DNA from: DASXHY01 sp036272195
GTDB lineage: Bacteria > Verrucomicrobiota > Verrucomicrobiia > Limisphaerales > DASXHY01
NCBI GenBank assembly: GCA_036272195.1
Contig: DATAZE010000026.1
Span: forward strand, 20,679-84,678
DNA length: 64,000 nucleotides
Direction of reading: 5' to 3'
A program made the position numbers and the translations under genes. Positions 9,211 through 18,138 of this stretch are shown piece after piece (position 1 is the stretch's first letter; each line of letters begins with the position of its first letter). The notes under the pieces are model-generated. The model searched no databases, had not been told where the DNA came from, and saw only the letters and a list, made by a program, of their open reading frames with translations.

Positions 9211-10056
9211 ATGATAATTGACACTCCTGCACCCAAAAAAAACCGTGCGCTGAACGATCCCTTGAAACAGCAGGCCTTCACGCTTATCGAATTGCTGGTG
9301 GTTATTGCCATCATTGCGATTCTCGCCGCGATGCTCCTGCCCGCTTTGGCCTCGGCGAAAGAAAGAGCCTTAAAGGCAAAATGCGCAAACAACCTTCATG
9401 AGATCGGCGTGGCAATTCAAATGTACGTTTCCGACAACAGGGACAACCTGCCAACCGGTCCGGTCATGACGTCCCCAAGCTCCGCCAACGCGCTTTGGGA
9501 TGTGCCGCGGCCCATGGCTGACGGGCTCTCAGGTGGTTCATCAAATATTTATCGTGGCATTTTCTATTGTCCGGCCAGTGTTCTTCTCACTTCCCAGAAC
9601 CAGGATTTCTGGTGGTATTATACCGGCACCGGATCGAGCGACCATCGCGTGACCGGTTATCAGTGGATTATCAGTCGGGACGGAACCAAAGGCAAATACG
9701 CCTCCAATGGCACCACCCTTCTCCAGACCCTGGCCCCGCCCAAGGGTTATCTCGTCAAGATAACGCAGTCTTACACCAATTCCTTCGGGACCGCGGACAC
9801 AGAAATGGTGACCGATGCCGTGATTTCTCTAGGACCATACGGCGGTGCAGCCACCAGCCCAAATGCACAAAACTTTCTCAGCATCCCCTCCACAAACCCT
9901 ACCGAGTTGCCCGGCGGTTATCGCTCCAGCCACATGCATAAAAACGTTCCCGCCGGAGGAAACATCCTGTTCATGGATTGTCACGCCGAGTGGCGCAGGT
10001 TCCAGGAAATGCATTGTTGGGGACAATGGAGCAATAGCCGCAACAACTGGTTTTAG
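9211..10056 (+). CDS. type II/IV pseudopilin-like protein with prepilin cleavage motif
   Basis: This is a 281-residue protein with a prepilin signature. A charged 23-residue leader ends in QQA, followed by FTLIELLVVIAIIAILAA, with Glu at +5 and alanine in place of glycine at -1. It then has the phylum-typical MLLPALASAKERA...NNLHEIGVAIQMY. The C-terminus has NILFMDCHAEW, close to the H-x9-DG type ending common in Verrucomicrobiota and Planctomycetes. It is a membrane-anchored surface protein, possibly processed by a prepilin peptidase. These paralogues are abundant in such genomes and individual roles are unknown. A terminator follows 140 bases downstream. Confidence 0.9.
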   Translation: MIIDTPAPKKNRALNDPLKQQAFTLIELLVVIAIIAILAAMLLPALASAKERALKAKCANNLHEIGVAIQMYVSDNRDNLPTGPVMTSPSSANALWDVPRPMADGLSGGSSNIYRGIFYCPASVLLTSQNQDFWWYYTGTGSSDHRVTGYQWIISRDGTKGKYASNGTTLLQTLAPPKGYLVKITQSYTNSFGTADTEMVTDAVISLGPYGGAATSPNAQNFLSIPSTNPTELPGGYRSSHMHKNVPAGGNILFMDCHAEWRRFQEMHCWGQWSNSRNNWF

Positions 10057-10196
10057 TCTCGTCGCAAAAATTAGCCCCTCGAAAGAGGGATGCCCCAATT
10101 CGGCGCCCCGGTAAGATAAAATTCAAATTGATTCGAACAGTTTGTTCGACCGGGCGGTACTTAAGACATCCCGCCAGGCCGGACGTGTAGGGGCAG

Positions 10197-10234
10197 GCGG
10201 TGCCATGGTAACACGTGGCACCGCTTTATTTTTG
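10197..10234 (+). terminator. rho-independent terminator after pseudopilin gene
   Basis: A 9-bp perfect stem (10197-10205 with 10216-10224, GCGGTGCCA/TGGCACCGC) has a 10-base loop and is followed by a T-rich run, TTTATTTTT. The tail overlaps the stop codon of the convergent GH2 gene. Confidence 0.8.
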
Positions 10235-12364
10235 TTCCGCCGGAGGTGCCACCCAATTCAGCGAATCCGTAACGGTCACGGAATCTTTTTTGCCAATCGC
10301 TCGCACCGCGTTGGTCCCGGGCCGCAATTTGATCGGCCAGGTGAAGATACAATTTGTGCTGGCGCGCGTCCCCTGCAGGATTCCGTTCAAGGATAAATCA
10401 ACGGAATCGCAATTCGCATACACCTTGGCCGTGAACGAATCCGCCAGGCGATTCGTGAAATGATGTCCGGTGATGTAAACCATCGGCTTCGTGGTCCAGT
10501 TGGCCTGGTACCAGTAGAACGCGTCTTTTCGGATTTGCCGGTCGTAAGTCACCAGACCCTTGTCATTGCGGCCCGGCGTATCGCCCTCATTCCGATCGTC
10601 CGCCGCGAAGTCGGCCAACGTCCAGACGAATTTGCACCAGATGTAAGGCCGGCGTTTCAATTCCTGCCAGTAAACCTCGTGGAATAAATTTTGATATTCT
10701 TCCGGATGAAATCTTCCCTTCGGCGGCGGCGCGGTGTACGGCTCCTCGTAATGCTGCGCCACGCTCGCGCCCGTGCCGAATTCACTCACCCCGATGCAAC
10801 GATCCGGATAACGCGCATGCGTCCGATCCAGCGACGGACCGAAATCCGAAAGTTTGCCGCCGTACCAGCCCAGGTATTTGTTGAATGCTGAAATCCTGGT
10901 GTACCAATTGGCGGGCTGACTGTCGCTGCCCGCGATGGCGCACGTACTCGGGCGCGTCGAATCCAATTCCGCGGCCAGCGCCGCCAACTGGCTGACCAGA
11001 TTCGTAGTCACCGGGCCTTTCTTGAGCATGATCTCGTTGTAAATTCCCCAGCAAATCACCGAAGGATGATTATAACGTTGATGAATCAGTTCCGTCAGTT
11101 GCTGCTTCGCATTGGCGTAAAAGCCGGGCGATTCGGTAATGGAATTGATCACTGGAATTTCCGTCCAGAGTACAATTCCGTCTTCATCCGCCAGATCATA
11201 GGTTCCTTCAGCGTGCTCGTAATGCGAGAGCCGGAGGGCCGTGGCGCCGATTTCCTGGAGCAACGCGAAATTCTTCTCCCGCTGCTCCTGGCCGACCGCC
11301 CAACCGCGATTGATTCCGTCCTGGTGAAAGGCCGTTCCGTGCAAATCATAGGGGTGACCGTTCAGAGAAAATCCTTTGTCTGGATCAAAATTAAACCAGC
11401 GAAAACCCACCGTCTGTCCCACCATATCCACCACTTCCGACCCTCGATCCACTTCCACAAAAACGCGGTACAGATACGGATCACGCACGCCATCCCATAA
11501 ATGCGGATGGTCGATGATTGTGTTCATCACCACGTTCGAAGCCGTCGCAGCCGGTAAAGTCATCGCGCCGGCCAGCCTCGCAACCACTCCATTGTTCGCG
11601 TCCACCACCAATGCGTTGACAGCCACGCTAGCGGGCGATGGAGCAGCATTGGAAATCACCGCGGTGACTTCCAGCCGCGCGGAGTTGGAATTCACATCGG
11701 TCGTTTTGAGGTAAACCCCGGACGAACCGTAGTCCAGCGGGGAAATGTGCAAGTCATCCGTCACCAGCAAATGCACATCGCGATATAAACCTCCAAAAAA
11801 TGTGAAATCAGCGGAAAGCGGTGGAATGTCGGGGTCGAATGCGTTGCTGACCTTGACGGCGAGGAGGTTGTCGCTGCCAACTTTAAGAAAAGGAGTCGCA
11901 TCGAACACGAACGCCGCGAACCCGCCCCGATGTTCGCCCAGTCGAATGCCATTGACCCAAACTTCCGTGGCGCTGAACGCACCGTCGAATTTCAGGAACA
12001 AACGCCGACCCGCATAAGCGCCGTCCACCTTGAAATGTTTTCGATACCAGCCAGGGCCACGATAATAATTCACACCGCCGTCCTGACCATCGAGATTGTT
12101 CCAAGTGTGCGGCAGAGTCACGGATTCCCATTTTGCGTCATCGAAGCCGGGCTCCGTCGCGCCGGGCGCATCTTCGCGAATGAAACGCCAGCCTTCATCC
12201 AGATTGATATCGGCACGATGAGTTGCCGGAAGCACGTAGAGGGGTCCGGCGGCGACTGCCCCCTGCCCTGCGATAAGGCAGAAAAGCGCAACCGCCTTAA
12301 AAATTGGAATCGACGGCAGGAGTCTCCGGTTCTTTTCGAAAAATCGGACAGGATTGAAGTTCAT
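10226..12364 (-). CDS. secreted glycoside hydrolase family 2 (beta-galactosidase/glucuronidase type)
   Basis: This 712-residue exported GH2 enzyme has a hydrophobic signal near residues 18-39. The sugar-binding sandwich domain follows (DEGWRFIRED, TLPHTWN, RGPGWYRKHF, LKFDGAFSATEVWVNG), then an immunoglobulin-like domain and the TIM barrel. The acid/base is Glu444 in WGIYNEIM and the nucleophile is Glu528 in GVSEFGTG. The family removes non-reducing beta-linked sugars, and the specificity is not readable. With the GH5 gene 1.2 kb away it suggests a polysaccharide-degrading lifestyle. The two genes are separated by the pseudopilin gene on the other strand. Confidence 0.92.
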   Translation of the reverse strand: MNFNPVRFFEKNRRLLPSIPIFKAVALFCLIAGQGAVAAGPLYVLPATHRADINLDEGWRFIREDAPGATEPGFDDAKWESVTLPHTWNNLDGQDGGVNYYRGPGWYRKHFKVDGAYAGRRLFLKFDGAFSATEVWVNGIRLGEHRGGFAAFVFDATPFLKVGSDNLLAVKVSNAFDPDIPPLSADFTFFGGLYRDVHLLVTDDLHISPLDYGSSGVYLKTTDVNSNSARLEVTAVISNAAPSPASVAVNALVVDANNGVVARLAGAMTLPAATASNVVMNTIIDHPHLWDGVRDPYLYRVFVEVDRGSEVVDMVGQTVGFRWFNFDPDKGFSLNGHPYDLHGTAFHQDGINRGWAVGQEQREKNFALLQEIGATALRLSHYEHAEGTYDLADEDGIVLWTEIPVINSITESPGFYANAKQQLTELIHQRYNHPSVICWGIYNEIMLKKGPVTTNLVSQLAALAAELDSTRPSTCAIAGSDSQPANWYTRISAFNKYLGWYGGKLSDFGPSLDRTHARYPDRCIGVSEFGTGASVAQHYEEPYTAPPPKGRFHPEEYQNLFHEVYWQELKRRPYIWCKFVWTLADFAADDRNEGDTPGRNDKGLVTYDRQIRKDAFYWYQANWTTKPMVYITGHHFTNRLADSFTAKVYANCDSVDLSLNGILQGTRASTNCIFTWPIKLRPGTNAVRAIGKKDSVTVTDSLNWVAPPAEQK

Positions 12365-12510
12365 GGGTGTATGCGAAAGAACCCACCTTACAAAACCGTT
12401 CGAACAAATGGCAAGTGATAGAGCGCCGGGACGCTGTCCTCATTTCATGTTACACACATTTATTGCCGCGCTCTTTTACGTGAGATACGTTCAGCCCCGG
12501 TATTGCAAAA

Positions 12511-13083
12511 ATGAACCTCGGCCAGACAAAATCCGAACTGCGACAGCAAATTCGCACACGCCTCAAATCCATACCGGCCGAACAACAAGCCGCCGCTTCC
12601 GCCCGGGCCTGCGCACTTTTGGAACAACAGGCCGCCTGGAAACGCGCACAACTTGTTTTCTTTTTTGCTCCGTTGCCCGGGGAACTGGACATCTGGCCGC
12701 TGTTGCGCGACGGGCTGGCGGGTGGCAAAACGATCGCTTTGCCGCGTTTCGATGCGGCCACGCAGCGTTATATTGCCTGCCAGATTACGGATATCGCCAA
12801 AGACCTCAGCGCCGGCCAATTCGGCATTCGCGAACCGGGAGGTCATTGCATCGCCATTCCGCTGAACCGGCTGGACTTGATTCTAGTGCCGGGTGTAGCC
12901 TTTGATAGACACGGTCGCCGGCTTGGCCGGGGTAAAGGGTTTTATGACCAAATGCTGACGGTCGTGCGCGGCACGACTTGCGGCGTCGCGTTCGACGAAC
13001 AAATCGTCGAAGCGGTGCCAGTCGAACCGCATGACGTACATCTGAATTGCATCCTGACGCCGACGCGCTGGATAGAGCCATAG
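12511..13083 (+). CDS. 5-formyltetrahydrofolate cyclo-ligase
   Basis: This 190-residue enzyme converts 5-formyl-THF to 5,10-methenyl-THF with ATP, returning stored folate to one-carbon metabolism. The N-terminal basic helix (KSELRQQIRTRLKSI) and the diagnostic C-terminal motif VPGVAFDRHGRRLGRGKGFYDQML are present. Length matches the family. The rny gene starts 17 bases downstream, so the two are probably cotranscribed. The symbol varies between organisms (fthC, ygfA), so none is given. Confidence 0.95.
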   Translation: MNLGQTKSELRQQIRTRLKSIPAEQQAAASARACALLEQQAAWKRAQLVFFFAPLPGELDIWPLLRDGLAGGKTIALPRFDAATQRYIACQITDIAKDLSAGQFGIREPGGHCIAIPLNRLDLILVPGVAFDRHGRRLGRGKGFYDQMLTVVRGTTCGVAFDEQIVEAVPVEPHDVHLNCILTPTRWIEP

Positions 13084-13100
13084 CAGCGCGCGGTTCTGAA

Positions 13101-14663
13101 ATGATGTCTTTGGCGAATATTTTAGAAGGCGCCGCTTTGTTTGCCGCCGGCGCGCTCATTTGCTTTGTCCTGCTTTGGTGGCGGGAACGCAATCTTCAAA
13201 AAGCGAGATCCCTCGAAACCCAGGCGCTGTTCGAAAAAGCCCGCAACGATGCGGAAATCATCCAGCGCGACGCCCGCGACGCTGCCAGTCAGGACGCCCT
13301 GAAACTCCGCGATCAGATTGAGCAATCCTTCGCCGACCGCCGCGCTGAACGTACCGAGTCCGAGCGCCGCCTGGCCGAACGCGAAGGTCTCATTAACTCC
13401 CAACTCCAGCAAATGATGGAGGCGGAAAAGTCGCTGAAAGAACAAAAGCACACGCTGGAAACACAAATGGCAGCGGCCGAGGCCGACAAGCGTGAACTGG
13501 CGGAGTTGAAAATCCAGACCCGCGAGCAATTGCAGAAGTTATCCGGCCTGACCGAGGTTGAAGCGCGCGAAAAGCTTCTGAAAATGGTCGAGCAGGAAGC
13601 GGCGACCGACGCCGGCAACCTGACCCGGCGCATTCTCGACGATGCCAAATCGCGCGCCGAGGAAAAAGCGCGGCAGATTATCAGCGTCGCCATTCAGCGT
13701 TATGCGAGCGAGCATACTTCGGAGACTTCCACCGCCACGCTGGCCCTGCCGAGCGAGGAAATCAAAGGCCGCATCATCGGCCGGGAAGGCCGGAACATTC
13801 GCGCCTTTGAAGCCGCAGCCGGCGTCACCATTCTCGTGGATGACACGCCCGGAGCGGTGGTTATTTCCGGGTTTGACCCGGTGCGGCGGCAGATTGCGCG
13901 CGAAGCCATGTCCCGCCTGATCCAGGACGGCCGTATTCATCCCACACGGATCGAGGAGGCGGTCGCCGAGGTGACGCGGGAAATGGAGGAGACAATCGTG
14001 CGATTGGGAGAGGACGCGGTGGCGAAAGCCGGGTTGCCGCCCATGCACCCGGAGATTGTGAAACTATTGGGGCGATTGCATTTCCGGCACAGTTACGCGC
14101 AAAATATCCTGGATCATTCGGTCGAGGTGGCGCATCTCATGGCCCTGATGGCGGCGGAATTGGGCGTGGACATTACTGCGGCGAAACGCGCCGGCCTATT
14201 GCACGACATTGGCAAAGCTGTGAATCACGAAATCGAGGGGCCGCATGCTGTGGTGGGAGCGGATTTGATCAAACGCTACGGCGAATCTGAAGCGGTCGTG
14301 AACGGCGTGGCCTCCCATCACAATGACGTGCCGCCGATCGGGCCACTGGGGATTTTGGTGAGCGCGGCGGACGCCATCAGCGCCTCGCGACCAGGCGCGC
14401 GCTCGGAAACCATGTCGACCTATTTGAAACGGGTCGAAGATCTGGAAAAAATAGCCTCGTCCCTGCCCGGAGTGGAAAAAGCGTTTGCCGTGCAAGCCGG
14501 GCGCGAATTGCGCGTGTTCGTGCAACCGGAAAAGGTCAACGATGAGGAAGCTTTCGTGCTGGCGCGCAACATCGCCTCAAAAATTCAAAACGAGTTGCAA
14601 TACCCCGGGCAAATTAAAGTCACCGTTATTCGTGAAACCCGTTGCGTGGAAGTAGCGAAGTAA
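13101..14663 (+). CDS. rny: ribonuclease Y
   Basis: This is the membrane-anchored endoribonuclease that starts mRNA decay in many bacteria. The protein is 520 residues: a single N-terminal membrane helix (about 6-26), a long charged coiled coil to about 200, a KH domain with GRIIGREGRN at 223-232, and an HD domain with the metal pair HD at 368-369 (LLHDIGKAV). The open frame begins at 13047 inside the preceding gene, but the ATG at 13101 places the membrane helix at the usual position. It follows the folate gene by 17 bases. Confidence 0.96.
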   Translation: MMSLANILEGAALFAAGALICFVLLWWRERNLQKARSLETQALFEKARNDAEIIQRDARDAASQDALKLRDQIEQSFADRRAERTESERRLAEREGLINSQLQQMMEAEKSLKEQKHTLETQMAAAEADKRELAELKIQTREQLQKLSGLTEVEAREKLLKMVEQEAATDAGNLTRRILDDAKSRAEEKARQIISVAIQRYASEHTSETSTATLALPSEEIKGRIIGREGRNIRAFEAAAGVTILVDDTPGAVVISGFDPVRRQIAREAMSRLIQDGRIHPTRIEEAVAEVTREMEETIVRLGEDAVAKAGLPPMHPEIVKLLGRLHFRHSYAQNILDHSVEVAHLMALMAAELGVDITAAKRAGLLHDIGKAVNHEIEGPHAVVGADLIKRYGESEAVVNGVASHHNDVPPIGPLGILVSAADAISASRPGARSETMSTYLKRVEDLEKIASSLPGVEKAFAVQAGRELRVFVQPEKVNDEEAFVLARNIASKIQNELQYPGQIKVTVIRETRCVEVAK

Positions 14664-14698
14664 ACCTGCCGATGAAGTCCGGCGAAGAAATCGAAAAA

Positions 14699-14869
14699 TC
14701 AACGGTTCTGATTATACATCCCGCTCGGAATGCCGTTTTCCCATCCCATCGGCGCGTTCCAGGGGCGAACTGAGGCGTTGTCCGGCTCCGTGCTTGCACA
14801 ACCAACTGCACCCAAAAGCAGCAGGGCAAACATCATTAATAACAAGTAACTGGAACCAAACCGTTTCAT
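14699..14869 (-). CDS. small lipoprotein, 56 residues
   Basis: A short frame encodes a type II signal peptide ending in LGAVGC, so Cys24 would be lipidated. The mature tail is only about 33 residues and contains WNAPMGWENGIPSGMY. Its ATG overlaps the stop of the upstream coiled-coil gene in an ATGA arrangement, which strongly suggests a translated, coupled pair. It probably sits in the outer membrane or periplasmic face. Function unknown. Confidence 0.75.
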   Translation of the reverse strand: MKRFGSSYLLLMMFALLLLGAVGCASTEPDNASVRPWNAPMGWENGIPSGMYNQNR

Positions 14870-15636
14870 GACTGTGCCGGATATGCGGGAATGACTTGAT
14901 CGCCTTCGAGAACTTCACCCAGTTTCCAACCGGGCATCACATTGGCAATGCAACGGTCCTTCTGGACGCTGGTGATGCGAACCTTTGCCACCAGCTTGCC
15001 GTCGCGATTGACCAGCAATTCGCCGCGTTCGACCGCGCCCTGGTCGTCACCGACATTGAGGACGACGAAATCCCACTTAGGATCCGCCACCAGGATTTTT
15101 CCGATGAGCGTGGCCGGCAGCGGCACTGGCCGGTCCGGATGTTCATAAATATCCAATCTCGCCTGGAGCCGCGTATTTTGCCGTTGCAGAATTCTCTTTT
15201 CGTCCTCGATGGCCTCCACCCGTTCCTGGAGCGCTTTCATGTCCTTGGCAACGCTCAGTGCCTGCTCGGGCGTAGTGAAAGCTGCATGATATTTATCCAA
15301 CTCGATCTTCGCGTCGGTGAGGTCTTTTTCCGATTTGTTTAAATTATCCTGCAGCGAAGCAATCTGTTTCTTGAGGTCGTTCTGGGCAGCAACGGCGGTG
15401 GCGAGGTCTTTTTTCGTGGCGACCAGTTCTGTTTTGGTCTGGGCCAGCTCGTTAGTGGCCTTGCTCAAATCCGACCTCGTCTTGTTGAGCGTCAAAGTGG
15501 TCTGGTCCAGCTTGGTATGAAAGTCATTACGCTCCTGCCGGGTGGTCTCAATGATCTTTTTGACTTTAACAAAATTGAGTGTCCCAACAGCCAGTCCAGC
15601 GATGATGGCGACGATAAGACTGATGCGAATCAACAT
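14866..15636 (-). CDS. membrane-anchored coiled-coil protein with C-terminal beta domain
   Basis: This is a 256-residue protein. Residues 4-23 form a membrane anchor, and about 30-160 are a long coiled coil rich in K, T, L and D. The C-terminal 85 residues (IGKILVADPKWDFVVLNVG, VNRDGKLVAKVRI, CIANVMPGWKLGEV) look like a small beta-barrel similar in style to the C-terminal domain of MreC-like proteins. It is translationally coupled to the small lipoprotein downstream, suggesting a two-protein envelope complex. I do not recognise a named family. Confidence 0.8.
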   Translation of the reverse strand: MLIRISLIVAIIAGLAVGTLNFVKVKKIIETTRQERNDFHTKLDQTTLTLNKTRSDLSKATNELAQTKTELVATKKDLATAVAAQNDLKKQIASLQDNLNKSEKDLTDAKIELDKYHAAFTTPEQALSVAKDMKALQERVEAIEDEKRILQRQNTRLQARLDIYEHPDRPVPLPATLIGKILVADPKWDFVVLNVGDDQGAVERGELLVNRDGKLVAKVRITSVQKDRCIANVMPGWKLGEVLEGDQVIPAYPAQS

Positions 15637-15903
15637 GGCTCGGTTCTAAGTGTGTTGCTCTAGGTTTTGTGAGACTAGACAGTTGCAGCCAGCCTGTCAA
15701 CGCCCTTCGTGGGTGCATTGAATACGGAGGCGCAGCTCTGAAATTGCCTCGAGGCGAAATCCGGCGCAGCCGGATCGTTTAGGCCATGGGTTTGCGGGGG
15801 GAGACAAATTTTCACGGGAGGGAATGCCGCCATTGGCGCGGCTATTAGCAGTCTTTTTCCGCCCCATGCTCGACTTCGCATTTTCGCATGTTAATTTATT
15901 CAA

Positions 15904-16911
15904 GTGAGCAACCTTTTAATCGGCGTTCTCGGCGCGCTGGTCGCAACCAACCAGCCGGCCGCCCTCAGCAATCTCATCACCCAGACGACCGGAGTCTCCA
16001 TTGCCGCCATCGACACCAACAATCCCGTGCAAACGGAGCTCCAAAAAATTGAGGACGACGATGATGCTGCGGCAGCGGAGGTGGACGGGTGGATTCGCCA
16101 GAACCAGGAATTTGCCGCCAAAGGCGCTGAGATTCCGGCGGGCGAGTTGAACCGACGCATTCGCGCGCGTTTCGAGCCTTCCCGCAAAGCTTACGAGGAT
16201 TTTATTCAGCGTCATCCCAAATACGCGCAAGGCCGCGTCGCCTACGCAAGTTTTCTGCACGATATGGGGGACGAAGAAGGTGAAATGGGACAACTCGTGA
16301 AAGCCCGCGAGATTGATCCCACGATTCCCTCGATTTGGAACAACCTGGGAAATTATTATGGCGAACACGGTCCCATGACCAACGCCTTCATCTGCTACGA
16401 AAAAGCCATCCAGCTCGATCCCACCGAGCCGGTTTATTACCACAACTTCGGCACGACGGTTTTTTTATACCGAAAAGACGTGAAGGAGTTTTACCATATC
16501 AATGAGCAGCAGGTGTTTGATAAGGCATTGATGCTTTACAGCAATTCCACGAGGCTGGACCCCACGAATTTCGAATTGGCGAGCGACGTCGCCATGACCT
16601 ATTACGGCATCAAGCCGCTGCGCACAAATGACGCCCTGACATCCTGGACGAACACGCTGGGCCTGGCGCACGACGAAATCGAACGCGAGGGTGTGTACCT
16701 GCATTTCGCGCGAATCCAGATAGGCGCCGGCAACTATACCGAAGCGCAGGCGCGTTTGGACAGCGTGACGAATTCAATGTATGACGACTTGAAAAAACGC
16801 CTGACGCGCAGTCTCCACGACCATCAACATCCGGAACAGGTCACGAACGACCCGCCGGCGGAGGCGCTTGCCGTGGAATCCAAGACCAATTCGCCGCCGC
16901 GCGAGCCTTGA
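15904..16911 (+). CDS. tetratricopeptide-repeat protein
   Basis: This 335-residue protein starts at a GTG. The N-terminus is moderately hydrophobic and may be a signal sequence. TPR units are visible around residues 90-230 (HPKYAQGRVAYASFLHDMG, PSIWNNLGNYYGEHG, FICYEKAIQLDPTEPVYYHNFG, YSNSTRLDPTNFELASDVA). TPR arrays mediate protein contacts, and no catalytic feature is present. It converges with the cystathionine gamma-synthase-type gene 21 bases away. The 268-base gap upstream holds nothing recognised. Confidence 0.85.
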   Translation: MSNLLIGVLGALVATNQPAALSNLITQTTGVSIAAIDTNNPVQTELQKIEDDDDAAAAEVDGWIRQNQEFAAKGAEIPAGELNRRIRARFEPSRKAYEDFIQRHPKYAQGRVAYASFLHDMGDEEGEMGQLVKAREIDPTIPSIWNNLGNYYGEHGPMTNAFICYEKAIQLDPTEPVYYHNFGTTVFLYRKDVKEFYHINEQQVFDKALMLYSNSTRLDPTNFELASDVAMTYYGIKPLRTNDALTSWTNTLGLAHDEIEREGVYLHFARIQIGAGNYTEAQARLDSVTNSMYDDLKKRLTRSLHDHQHPEQVTNDPPAEALAVESKTNSPPREP

Positions 16912-16932
16912 GCTACGGAAACGGCTGCGCCC

Positions 16933-18138
16933 TTAAACTTTCCCCAGCGCCTGGTCCAGGTCCGCGGTCAAGTCTTCGACGTCTTCCAACCCCAGCGCGA
17001 TTCGCACGAGGTTGTCGGAAATGCCCAGCGATTTCCGAAACTCCGCTGTGTAATCGAAAAAGGACATGACCGCCATTTGCGTCACGAGGCTCTCCGACCC
17101 TCCCAGGCTCGGTGTGATTAAAAACAATTCCAGCGCATCGATAAACCGGCAGGTCGCCTTGTTGTTTCCCTTGACCAGAAAACTGATCACACTCCCGCAC
17201 CCGCGCATTTGTTTCTTTGCCACTTTGTAATCCGGGTGCGATTTCAGCCCGGGATACCAGACTTTTTCGACCTTCGGATGATTTTCCATGAACTGCGCGA
17301 CGGCCAGACCGGCGCGATTGTGATGCTCCATGCGCAGCCCGAATGTTTTCAAGCCACGCTCAAGCAGGAAACAGGTGTGCGGTCCCGGCGTCGCGCCGAC
17401 CATGCGCTCAAATTTGTTCAAGTCCTCCAACAGCGCATGCGCGCCGAGGGCCACACCCGCCACCAGGTCATTGTGGCCGCCCAAATATTTCGTTGCCGAA
17501 TGCACCACGATGTCCACGCCCATTGCCAAGGGGCGGATGTTATAAGGCGTCGCCAGGGTCGGGTCCACGACCGTCAGAAGCTTGTGGCGCTTGGCCACTT
17601 TCACGATCGCGGCCAAATCCACGACGCGCAAAAACGGATTCGTCGGCAGCTCAGTGAAAATCAGGTTCGTGCTCGGTCGAATGGCCTGTTCGATCGCGTC
17701 GGCCTTCGGATCCACGAATGTGGATTCAATACCGAATTTGGTCAGCCAGTTGTTGGCGAAGTCGCGCGTCTGCCGGTAGCAATCGCTCGTGAAAATCACG
17801 TGCCCGCCCTTTTTCACATAAGTGAGCACCGTCAGGATCAACGCGCTCATCCCGCTCGAAAATGTAATCGCCCGCTCTGCGCCCTCAATGGCGGCCAGTT
17901 TGCGCTCCACCTCCTGTTGCGTGGGATTGAAATAGCGGCCGTACTCGTGCTCGCGGATGATGCGGCCCTGCGCCTTGGCCTTCATGAATTCCATCACTTC
18001 GTCGGTGGAGTCGAAACTGTAATTCGACGTCTGGACGATGGGTGTGGAAACCGCGTGATAGGCTTTGGCGATTTTGCCGGTCCCGTGGATGGCGACCGTG
18101 GCCGGCTTCCAGGCGCGGCGGGTAATTTTTTTAGACAT
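16933..18138 (-). CDS. PLP-dependent trans-sulfuration enzyme (cystathionine gamma-synthase type)
   Basis: This 401-residue protein belongs to the Cys/Met metabolism PLP family. It shows the N-terminal substrate loop (YFNPTQQEVERKLAAIEGAERAITFSSGMSA), the cofactor Asp in VVDPTLATP, the Schiff-base lysine in SATKYLGGHND, and the C-terminal SLGGSESLV motif. It most likely makes cystathionine or homocysteine from an activated homoserine. Its start overlaps the end of thrC by 8 bases, so the two compete for, and may share, phosphohomoserine-derived flux. A cystathionine gamma-lyase or O-acetylhomoserine sulfhydrylase role cannot be excluded. Confidence 0.9.
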   Translation of the reverse strand: MSKKITRRAWKPATVAIHGTGKIAKAYHAVSTPIVQTSNYSFDSTDEVMEFMKAKAQGRIIREHEYGRYFNPTQQEVERKLAAIEGAERAITFSSGMSALILTVLTYVKKGGHVIFTSDCYRQTRDFANNWLTKFGIESTFVDPKADAIEQAIRPSTNLIFTELPTNPFLRVVDLAAIVKVAKRHKLLTVVDPTLATPYNIRPLAMGVDIVVHSATKYLGGHNDLVAGVALGAHALLEDLNKFERMVGATPGPHTCFLLERGLKTFGLRMEHHNRAGLAVAQFMENHPKVEKVWYPGLKSHPDYKVAKKQMRGCGSVISFLVKGNNKATCRFIDALELFLITPSLGGSESLVTQMAVMSFFDYTAEFRKSLGISDNLVRIALGLEDVEDLTADLDQALGKV

